From Atopobiaceae bacterium (GTDB taxonomy: Bacteria > Actinomycetota > Coriobacteriia > Coriobacteriales > Atopobiaceae), in the NCBI GenBank assembly GCA_017533825.1, contig JAFWIE010000142.1, positions 1 to 50,150 of the forward strand: a stretch of 50,150 nt of DNA. Direction: 5' to 3'. Under the pieces are notes generated by a model. That model saw only the letters and a program-made list of their open reading frames with translations. It ran no database searches and was not told the DNA's origin. Of this stretch, positions 44,720-50,150 are shown in pieces (positions within the stretch are counted from its first letter, which is position 1; each line of letters begins with the position of its first letter). Position numbers and translations under genes: made by a program.

Positions 44720-44993
44720 GACATACAGAAGGCGCAAGCGCGAGGAGGCGCGAGACGCCGAGGTCGTGACCCTCAGATGTGAGGCGGATGCGATTGTCGC
44801 GTCAATCGCCACAGCCGAGGAAGCCACGGCGCAGGACAACCACGACGCGGGTGAGTGCTTGATTATTGACGGCACACTCTACCGCACGACACGGGTGATA
44901 GTACGCGGGGAGCGCGTGTCACCGGGAATCAACGCCGAGGAAACGACAATCATTGACGAGATTGCACGCATGATGCAGGAAAGGGGCCAGTGA
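44712..44993 (+). CDS. small protein with fibre-type C-terminal motif
   Basis: A 93-aa protein overlapping the reverse transcriptase stop by 8 bp. It has an N-terminal Arg/Glu helix (LETYRRRKREEARDAEVVTL) and a short beta motif (ECLIIDGTLYRTTRVIVRGE then VSPGINAEETTIIDEI) of the kind found in small phage head-fibre and lysis-region proteins. It is not a known DGR component, and its start coupling with the reverse transcriptase may just reflect operon packing. Confidence 0.6.
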   Translation: MLETYRRRKREEARDAEVVTLRCEADAIVASIATAEEATAQDNHDAGECLIIDGTLYRTTRVIVRGERVSPGINAEETTIIDEIARMMQERGQ

Positions 44994-45229
44994 TGGCAAA
45001 GGCAGCTCCGCGCTATCTGGTGGTGCAGTACCGCCAGAACGCAGACAACACGTTTTCCAACGAGGTCAACAGCTTCGACAACGACAACCGCAAGGGTGCC
45101 GAGGCACGATACTACACGGTGTGCGCCGCAGCTGCGGTGAGCGACAAGCCTATTTACACAGTGAAGCTTGAGACTTCCGAGGGGAAGACCGTGCTCTCGC
45201 AGACGTTCTACAACGAGGTCGAGGCGTAG
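44993..45229 (+). CDS. small beta-rich protein (hypothetical)
   Basis: A 78-aa protein (APRYLVVQYRQNADNTFSNE, VNSFDNDNRKGAEARYYTVC, YTVKLETSEGKTVLSQTFYN). It starts in a TGATG overlap; an in-frame GTG at 44990 is the alternative. Similar short proteins lie before holins in gut siphophages. The function is unknown. Confidence 0.58.
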   Translation: MAKAAPRYLVVQYRQNADNTFSNEVNSFDNDNRKGAEARYYTVCAAAAVSDKPIYTVKLETSEGKTVLSQTFYNEVEA

Positions 45230-45247
45230 CCCCGCACGCAAACTATC

Positions 45248-45267
45248 GGGCCGTCGCGCGACGGCCC
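45248..45267. other. perfect 20-bp palindrome
   Basis: GGGCCGTCGC/GCGACGGCCC is a complete palindrome between the small gene and the lysis cassette. As RNA it forms an 8-bp stem with a GCGC loop, but no T-run follows. It could be a weak terminator, an RNA processing site or a protein-binding dyad. Confidence 0.6.
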
Positions 45268-45282
45268 CCTGATGGAGGCCCA

Positions 45283-45705
45283 ATGGACCAGACGATAACG
45301 AATCTCATCGCCGTGGGCTTGGTCAACATCGTGATGTTGCCCATACTCGCGGCACTCATCAAGCGCGGAATCGAGAAGAGGCTTGACCAGTTCGACAACA
45401 AGCGCGACGAGGCTCGCGTCGAGCAGCAGGAGGCCGAGCGCGTGAAAATCAAGCAGCGCGAGGCCGAGAGGACGATCATCCTCGCAATGAGCCGAACGAT
45501 GCTGCTCGACAACTACGAGAAGTGCGTAAACAAGGGATGCTACACGGTCGAGGAGCGCGAGGTCTACCACAAGCTCTACAAGGCATACAAGGATGACGGA
45601 GGGAACTCGGTCATCGATGACATAGCCCCGCGCATCCGCAGGTTGCCACTAGAACCGCCAGACGGCAACGACAGATGGCGGCATCACGGCACAGACAGCG
45701 ACTAA
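45283..45705 (+). CDS. membrane-anchored lysis-region protein
   Basis: A 140-aa protein with one N-terminal membrane segment (LIAVGLVNIVMLPILAALI, about 7-26), then a long charged helix (EQQEAERVKIKQREAERTII) and a mixed C-terminus (VYHKLYKAYKDDGGNSVIDD, RHHGTDSD). Located just before the holin, it resembles Gram-positive phage proteins annotated as holin-associated or XhlA-like. An antiholin or holin partner role is possible but not shown. Confidence 0.62.
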   Translation: MDQTITNLIAVGLVNIVMLPILAALIKRGIEKRLDQFDNKRDEARVEQQEAERVKIKQREAERTIILAMSRTMLLDNYEKCVNKGCYTVEEREVYHKLYKAYKDDGGNSVIDDIAPRIRRLPLEPPDGNDRWRHHGTDSD

Positions 45706-45716
45706 GGAGGAAGAAC

Positions 45717-45938
45717 ATGAACTCAGAGCAAGCAAAAGCCATAATCACCATCATTGTCACAGCGGTCGTGAACATTGCGAACGTGTGTGGTTTCGCGATG
45801 GATGCCGATGCGTGGATAAACGTCGCTCTAAGCGTCTTGAGCGCAGCGACGATTCTGTATAGCTGGTGGAAGAATCAGAACCTCACACCCGAGGCCGTTC
45901 AGGCGCAGGAGCTGCTTGACGAGCTTAAGGGCAAATGA
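45717..45938 (+). CDS. holin (SPP1-type)
   Basis: A 73-aa protein with two hydrophobic segments (AIITIIVTAVVNIANVCGFA and WINVALSVLSAATILYSWW) and a tail that fits the SPP1 holin pattern (WWKNQNLTPEAVQAQELLDE LKGK). Holins form the membrane lesion that lets the endolysin reach the wall. ATG 45717 follows AAGGAGGAAG. The stop overlaps the endolysin start. Confidence 0.85.
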   Translation: MNSEQAKAIITIIVTAVVNIANVCGFAMDADAWINVALSVLSAATILYSWWKNQNLTPEAVQAQELLDELKGK

Positions 45939-47602
45939 TGCGTGAACGTGTGATCGATGTAAGCCATTGGGACGGCGCCGTTGACTATCCCGCTTGGCGC
46001 GAGCGTCATGGCCTTTGGGGCGTAATCGTCAAGGCGGGCGGCAACGAGAGCGGGCTTGGCCGCTACGTTGACCCGATGTTCGAGACGCACTACAACGACG
46101 CGAAGGCGGCAGGACTTCACGTCGGCAGCTACTACTACACGGTATCGACCACGATTGACGATGCGATTGCCGACGCGCGGCACTTCGCGTCGCTGATGAG
46201 CGGCAGGCAGTTCGACCTCCCCGTGTACATGGACGTGGAGGACCCTGCGCAGTTCAGGCTGTCGCAAAGGGCGCTCACGAACGTAATCAAGGCGTTCTGC
46301 GACGAGCTTCAGCGCCTTGGCTTCAAGTCCGGCATCTACACTGGCGGCAACGCGTGGCTCAACAACATGTATCACGAGGAGCTGTTGCAGTACGCCGACT
46401 GGATTGCATGGTGGCGCGGCGAGTGGCCGCACGAGGCTGGGGACGTAGGCATGTGGCAGCAAGGCACCATGCGCCTGTCCGACGGTGCCGTGTACTACGA
46501 TGACGTTTCCGGTTGCACCGACATGGACTGGTGCGCCATCGACTACCCGTCGAAGATTGTGGCCGCAGGACTCAACGGGTATGACGGCGAAGGTCGTGGC
46601 GACAACAGGCAGGTAGGCGGCACTCTGAGCTATCCAGACATGATAGCCGAGGCGGCAGAGCACTTCGCGAACCACGACGCGCACGGCTACTCGCAAGTCA
46701 ATCGGTTCGGCAACGGCACGACAGAGCACCTCACGTTCTCTGACGGAACCCCGTGGCAGACCGCCGGAGGAGATAGGGACTGCTCGTCGGACGCATGCGA
46801 CTGTGCCATCGCGGCGGGACTCGTGCCGCCCGGAACTTGGATGTGGACGGGCAACGAGTACGAGATTCTCACCGAGAACGGCTTCGTGTGCATGGACTTC
46901 GACTGGTACGACGCGCGTCGTGGCGACATACTTCTCGTTGACGGACACACGGGCGTCGCGCTCGGCAACGGACTACAGGCAGACGCACGCGGCGACGAGT
47001 ACGGCGGCATAGACGGCCCGAACGAGGGAGACCAGACGGGTCACGAGATCGAGGTGCGCGACCTGCAATGGTACTGGACGTGGACGTTCCGCTACATGGG
47101 GCCAGAGCGCTCCGTTCCCGTCCCCGAGGTCAAGCCAGAGCAGCTGCCCGGCGAACCCGTCAACGACCATGGTATCTGGTATCGTTCGCACGTGCAGAAC
47201 GCCGAGTGGATGGAGCCTGTCCATGACGGCCAGTGCGCTGGAACCGTCGGCTACTCTGCGCGGGTAGAGGCCATCAAGATTACCCCGCCCGAGGGCGTGG
47301 AGCTTGAGGTAATCGCCCACGTACAGGGCATCGGCAACCTGTGGTTCGAGGGCATCCGCAAGGGCGAGGGCAGCGGACTCGGTACGAGTGACAACGACCC
47401 AATCATCGGCACGGTTGGCGAGTCAAGGCGGCTTGAGGCCATACGAGTTCGCGTCACGAAGCGACCGGAGGGACTCGGCAAGCTGCGCGTACAGGCTCAC
47501 GTGCAAGGCATCGGCTGGCTAGACCCCGTGGGCGAGGACCAGTGGGCTGGCACTCGCGGGCAGAGCTTGCGCCTTGAGGCTTTCAGGATGTGGTTCGATT
47601 GA
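45935..47602 (+). CDS. endolysin: GH25 muramidase, amidase and ChW repeats
   Basis: A 555-aa enzyme with three parts. GH25 lysozyme (1-190): RVIDVSHWDGAVDYPAW with Asp8, VIVKAGGNESG, YYYTVSTT, and LPVYMDVEDPAQ with the acidic pair near 99-101. A Cys/His peptidoglycan hydrolase (about 235-380) of Amidase_5 type: AGGDRDCSSDACDCAIAAG (Cys283), RRGDILLVDGHTGVALGNG (His near 338). Three ChW-type wall-binding repeats (about 400-555), each with V/HVQ-x-I/A-x-W ... AGTVGYSARVEAIKI. It cleaves glycan strands and stem peptides to release virions. There is no signal peptide, in keeping with holin-dependent export. Two adjacent ATGs (45935, 45938) are possible starts. Confidence 0.92.
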   Translation: MMRERVIDVSHWDGAVDYPAWRERHGLWGVIVKAGGNESGLGRYVDPMFETHYNDAKAAGLHVGSYYYTVSTTIDDAIADARHFASLMSGRQFDLPVYMDVEDPAQFRLSQRALTNVIKAFCDELQRLGFKSGIYTGGNAWLNNMYHEELLQYADWIAWWRGEWPHEAGDVGMWQQGTMRLSDGAVYYDDVSGCTDMDWCAIDYPSKIVAAGLNGYDGEGRGDNRQVGGTLSYPDMIAEAAEHFANHDAHGYSQVNRFGNGTTEHLTFSDGTPWQTAGGDRDCSSDACDCAIAAGLVPPGTWMWTGNEYEILTENGFVCMDFDWYDARRGDILLVDGHTGVALGNGLQADARGDEYGGIDGPNEGDQTGHEIEVRDLQWYWTWTFRYMGPERSVPVPEVKPEQLPGEPVNDHGIWYRSHVQNAEWMEPVHDGQCAGTVGYSARVEAIKITPPEGVELEVIAHVQGIGNLWFEGIRKGEGSGLGTSDNDPIIGTVGESRRLEAIRVRVTKRPEGLGKLRVQAHVQGIGWLDPVGEDQWAGTRGQSLRLEAFRMWFD

Positions 47603-47706
47603 CGAATCAAGACGACACCACCGGATGCTTCGTCGCGACCGTCGCCATGATTGCCGCGTTCGCGGCAATCGCATGCGTCGTGTCATGGATTATTGGATGC
47701 GCGTGA
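47599..47706 (+). CDS. 35-aa single-pass membrane protein
   Basis: A TTG start overlaps the endolysin stop (TTGA). The peptide is MTNQDDTTG followed by one hydrophobic helix (CFVATVAMIAAFAAIACVVS then WIIGCA). It ends shortly before the operon terminator. A lysis helper, small holin-like or spanin-like role is possible given the place; there is no lipobox. Rare start and short length keep confidence moderate. Confidence 0.45.
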   Translation: MTNQDDTTGCFVATVAMIAAFAAIACVVSWIIGCA

Positions 47707-47736
47707 CAGTAAACTGCCATCGCTCTGACGAGCGCA

Positions 47737-47770
47737 ACCCCGTCTCCTACAGGAGGCGGGGTCTTTTTTT
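47737..47770 (+). terminator. terminator of the late/lysis operon
   Basis: ACCCCGTCTCC pairs with GGAGGCGGGGT (one T-G pair) around TACA, followed by CTTTTTTT. A smaller hairpin CGCTC-TGAC-GAGCG sits immediately upstream (47721-47734). It marks the end of the rightward late genes. Confidence 0.9.
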
Positions 47771-47872
47771 GTTAGCTTTGCAACGCGGCCCATAGGCTAC
47801 GCAAACAAGCCACATTTCATCAGGCATTTGCTGAAAAGCGACGTTTCCGCAGGTAGAACCGGACGTGATTTT

Positions 47873-47923
47873 CCACACCGGTTTTTCCACACCGGTTTTT
47901 CCAGTGCGGTTTTTCCAGTGCGG
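47873..47923. repeat. tandem 14-bp repeats, array 1
   Basis: CCACACCGGTTTTT occurs twice, directly followed by CCAGTGCGGTTTTT and CCAGTGCGG: four tandem units of 14 bp in two sub-types. It lies in the 47771-48143 non-coding stretch between the late terminator and the recombinase. Possible roles are iterons, recombinase or regulator binding sites, or a relic of a plasmid-type replication gene. Confidence 0.85.
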
Positions 47924-47953
47924 AAAACCACGTACAACTAATTACTAAAGACT

Positions 47954-47995
47954 AAGTACTAAAAACCAAGTACTAAGAACCAAGTACTTAACACC
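47954..47995. repeat. tandem 14-bp repeats, array 2
   Basis: AAGTACTAAAAACC, AAGTACTAAGAACC and AAGTACTTAACACC follow one another with no spacer. The period equals that of array 1 though the sequence differs; preceding ACTAAAGACT hints at an older degraded unit. An A-rich tract (47996-48027) follows. No gene is seen here. Confidence 0.8.
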
Positions 47996-48058
47996 AAGAG
48001 AAAGAAAAACAAGAAAAAGAAAGAGTCAAGAGAGCTTAAAACGCGTGCGCATAAGATT

Positions 48059-48094
48059 GGCGGCGAAGTGACAACCAGAAAGCACTTCGCCGCC
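48059..48094. other. 12-bp perfect inverted repeat near recombinase end
   Basis: GGCGGCGAAGTG (48059-48070) and CACTTCGCCGCC (48083-48094) with a 12-nt spacer, about 50 bp past the recombinase stop. It could be the reverse-strand terminator (no clear T-run) or a recombinase/attachment-related dyad. Confidence 0.55.
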
Positions 48095-48143
48095 GCCCCG
48101 AGAAAGAAGGTGATGGACAACACCGAGGGACATTATAGCGCAA

Positions 48144-49706
48144 CTAGGAGAAATCCACCGCCATCATCACGAATTTCTCCACGACGAATATCGAGAGGTT
48201 TCCGCGCACGTACGTCGGGCTGAGCATGACCCTCTCGTTTCTACCAGTGGGTCGTTTGGGGAGCCAGACTATTTCATGCGAACCGACGGGAACCTCGATT
48301 CTCGCCGGTTCGCCCTTCACGTCGTAGCTCAGTACCACAACCGCTCTGTCGTCGAAGAGCTGCACCTGCCACGCGAACACGTCGAGCAGCGTGCGGTCTG
48401 ATATGCCGTGGTCGGAGGTGAGGAACTCGACGAACGTGTCGATGTCGAACCCGGTCTCCTTGGCGGTCATCACCCTCAGCTCGCGGTCTATGACGTCGAT
48501 CCTCGCGAGCATACCCTCCATGCGCGTCTGGGCCACCTTGTACGGCATGCCGCCCTCTATCGCAGCCGCGAGGTTGTCGACCTTCCTCTGCAGCTCGGAC
48601 CTCTCGGACTCGAGCGCAGCGGCCTTCGCGTCGTTCGACTCTCCCTCCATGACGGACCTCACCGCGTCGGCTATCTCGGCGACCCTGTCGGGCTCCGACA
48701 CGAGCCTCCTCAGCGCGTCCGCGACGGCACCCTCGAGGACGTCGGCGCGTACGGTCCTCGCGCCGCACCTGTCCGAGCAGCGGTAGTACGTGTACTTGAC
48801 GTTGTTCCTTCCCCTTCCCGACACGCCGACGAGGTTCATCCCGCACCTCCCGCACACTCCCTTGCCGCTGAATGCGAAGTCCGTCCAGTCCTCCTCGGCC
48901 CTCCTCTTCGCAGACCTTATCGCCTGTGCCATGTCCCACTCCTCCTCGGTCACTATCGACGGCATGCCGCGCTCGACCCTCACGTCGCCCCAGCGGTAGA
49001 CGCCCTTGTACTTCTCGTTGCGTATCATCGCCTGCACCATCTGGCTGGTGCACGGCAACCCCTTCATGGTGGTGACGCCCTTGGCGGCGAGCGCCCTCGC
49101 TATCCACCCGAAGCTCTTCCCCTCGGACCTGAGCGCGAACGCCTCGCGCACGTTCGGGGCCTTCGCCGCGTTGACGTGGTAGTACCCGTCCTCTCCGAGG
49201 TCGTACCCGTACAGCGCGACGCCGTTGTGCATGCACTTGAGCGCGTTGCCGTCCATGCCGCGCCTCGTGCGTATCGACGTGTGCGCGGACTCCATCGCGG
49301 CCATCGCCTCGTATATCGACTCCATGAGCATCGCCTCGGGTCCGTCCGGCATCGACTCGGTCGCCGACACGACGCGGACGCCCCTGTCGCGGAGCCTCTT
49401 CTTGTATATCGGCGCGTCGTACACGTCGCGGGAGAACCGGTCCATCATGTAGACGACGACCACCTCGGACTCGCCTGCGCTCGACACCATCTGCTGGAAC
49501 TGCGGCCTGTCGTCGGTCCTTCCGGACGCGGCGCGGTCGCAGTAGGTGTTGACGACGGCGTACCCGTTCGACTCGCACCATTGGCCGCATATCCTCACCT
49601 GGTCCTCGATCGACGCCTCGCGCTGCTTCGACGACGAGAACCTCGCGTATATCACCGCAGTGTTCTTCGGTGGCGATGCGTTGTCTTTCTTCTTTCTCTT
49701 TCTCAT
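48144..49706 (-). CDS. large serine recombinase
   Basis: A 520-aa site-specific recombinase. The resolvase domain comes first (about 15-160) with the catalytic Ser24 in VIYARFSSSKQ, EDQVRICGQWCESNG, RPQFQQMVSSAG, VYMMDRFSRD and a following helix with the conserved HTSIRTRRGM. The Recombinase domain (about 165-280) has GVALYGYDLGEDGYY and KYKGVYRWGDVRVERGMPSI. A zinc ribbon follows (CGRCGMN ... YYRCSDRCGAR), with a coiled coil after it (ESERSELQRKVDNLAAAIEG) and a beta-rich C-terminus. Enzymes of this type integrate phages and ICEs without host factors; excision needs a directionality factor. GGAGG precedes ATG 49706. Its codon use matches the late genes, so it belongs to the phage. Confidence 0.93.
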   Translation of the reverse strand: MRKRKKKDNASPPKNTAVIYARFSSSKQREASIEDQVRICGQWCESNGYAVVNTYCDRAASGRTDDRPQFQQMVSSAGESEVVVVYMMDRFSRDVYDAPIYKKRLRDRGVRVVSATESMPDGPEAMLMESIYEAMAAMESAHTSIRTRRGMDGNALKCMHNGVALYGYDLGEDGYYHVNAAKAPNVREAFALRSEGKSFGWIARALAAKGVTTMKGLPCTSQMVQAMIRNEKYKGVYRWGDVRVERGMPSIVTEEEWDMAQAIRSAKRRAEEDWTDFAFSGKGVCGRCGMNLVGVSGRGRNNVKYTYYRCSDRCGARTVRADVLEGAVADALRRLVSEPDRVAEIADAVRSVMEGESNDAKAAALESERSELQRKVDNLAAAIEGGMPYKVAQTRMEGMLARIDVIDRELRVMTAKETGFDIDTFVEFLTSDHGISDRTLLDVFAWQVQLFDDRAVVVLSYDVKGEPARIEVPVGSHEIVWLPKRPTGRNERVMLSPTYVRGNLSIFVVEKFVMMAVDFS

Positions 49707-49767
49707 TATCTACCTCCGATGTGCCTGAGAGGCCACAGAATCGATTCTACGGGGCACTTTTGTACTT

Positions 49768-50150
49768 TTACGAGTAAGTGGCCGTTCTTCTGCGAAAGCG
49801 CTCTCCTTGGCGCTCTGAGTCCCTCATTATCCTCTTGCCGAGGCCGAGCAGCATCGAGTGCCAGTCGTATATCCTCTGCCCGTCGGGGAGCGTCCAGTTC
49901 TTCCTCGAGTTGGAGTTGAAGAAGTCGATCGCTGGCTGCTCCGTCACGAGCAGCGTGGCGAGGTCCTCCATGCCGGGTTCCTCCCAGTGCTCCTGAGCGT
50001 ACTCTACCACCTCCTCTGCCGACTGCGGGTACGGGTAGCGGGGCGTCACGAACCTGTCGTTCTCGATTTTTTCTTTGCAGTTTTCTGAACGCGAGTGCTG
50101 AAAAGCACTTCTGTTCTCTGTAGTGGTATTGATAAGTATGTTCTTTTCAG
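49768..50150 (-). CDS. hypothetical protein, 5' end beyond window
   Basis: The reverse-strand frame ending at 49768 remains open to the right edge, so the gene is partial: at least 127 residues. A GTG at 50047-50049 could start a shorter 93-aa form, but the upstream codons look coding (ENCKEKIENDRFVTPRYPYP). It contains EEVVEYAQEHWEEPGMEDLA, AIDFFNSNSRKNWTLPDGQR and IYDWHSMLLGLGKRIMRDSE. It lies 61 bp upstream of the recombinase in the same direction and may share its transcript. I do not recognise it; a lysogeny or excision-control role is conceivable from position only. Confidence 0.6.
   Translation of the reverse strand, partial: EKNILINTTTENRSAFQHSRSENCKEKIENDRFVTPRYPYPQSAEEVVEYAQEHWEEPGMEDLATLLVTEQPAIDFFNSNSRKNWTLPDGQRIYDWHSMLLGLGKRIMRDSERQGERFRRRTATYS

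Noticed and set aside
47873..47995. CRISPR array
   Set aside because: The repeats are only 14 bp and directly adjoining with no spacers, and no cas genes are nearby.
48408..49919. Long open frame (503 codons) opposite the serine recombinase
   Set aside because: It is antisense to a gene with clear recombinase motifs; composition (Arg, Leu, Val, His) is typical of a GC-rich shadow frame.
1..50150. tRNA and rRNA genes
   Set aside because: No cloverleaf with a TTCGANNC-type arm and matching acceptor stem, and no rRNA-like segment, was noticed by eye; a tRNAscan-SE run was not possible.

Overview
This window is most of the late (virion, lysis and host-range) region of a tailed siphovirus with an HK97-type head, probably a temperate phage or prophage. 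The DNA is GC-rich by eye. The endolysin carries Clostridial-hydrophobic-W (ChW)-like repeats, and the fibres carry InlB-B-like, BspA-LRR-like and C-type-lectin/DUF6273-like modules. That combination suggests a Gram-positive gut host. I infer Coriobacteriia (Collinsella/Olsenella/Eggerthella relatives), with a high-GC Bacillota host as the alternative. No rRNA, tRNA or host housekeeping gene was seen.

Layout, left to right. Positions 1-2.3 kb: an AT-richer flank with a two-module HNH/NUMOD4 endonuclease, then a small HNH nuclease. 2.3-5.5 kb: two Cys-rich microproteins, TerS, and TerL interrupted in its Walker A loop by a 241-aa intein with class 3 (W-C-T) features. 5.5-8.8 kb: a reversed two-gene cassette. 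One gene encodes an 826-aa protein with nine zinc-ribbon repeats and a Vsr/PD-(D/E)XK-like nuclease; the other is a small zinc-ribbon companion. The cassette has its own promoter and a heavily structured leader. 8.8-16.2 kb: metallophosphoesterase, portal, prohead protease, capsid, connectors and major tail protein. 16.2-28.3 kb: tail chaperones G and G-T (frameshift), a 2855-aa tape measure, distal tail protein and tail-tip protein. 28.3-41.1 kb: fibres, including a 1930-aa protein with a CotH-like domain and a free-standing paralogue of its C-terminus, followed by small structural genes. 41.1-44.7 kb: a complete diversity-generating retroelement (DGR). 44.7-47.7 kb: small genes, holin, endolysin and a 35-aa membrane protein. 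47.8-50.15 kb: a non-coding region with 14-bp tandem repeats and a dyad, then a reverse-strand large serine recombinase and a gene cut by the window edge.

The most striking system is the DGR. Its target is a lectin-fold protein (41105-42868) whose last codons form a 126-bp variable repeat. The matching template repeat lies at 43365-43490. The two copies differ at 16 of 32 template adenines and at only 1 of 94 other bases. A 7-bp/GATA-loop hairpin just after the variable repeat, an Avd-like gene and a YMDD reverse transcriptase with an SQ motif complete the unit.

Transcription: two near-identical promoters (TTGCAA, 17 bp, TGC-TATxxT) at 9554 and 37382 share the start of their transcripts (GTGGnACAGTTGTC). 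Several intrinsic terminators lie inside the late gene run, one of them about 60 bp after the second promoter. This pattern would fit RNA-based antitermination or attenuation, which is my inference.
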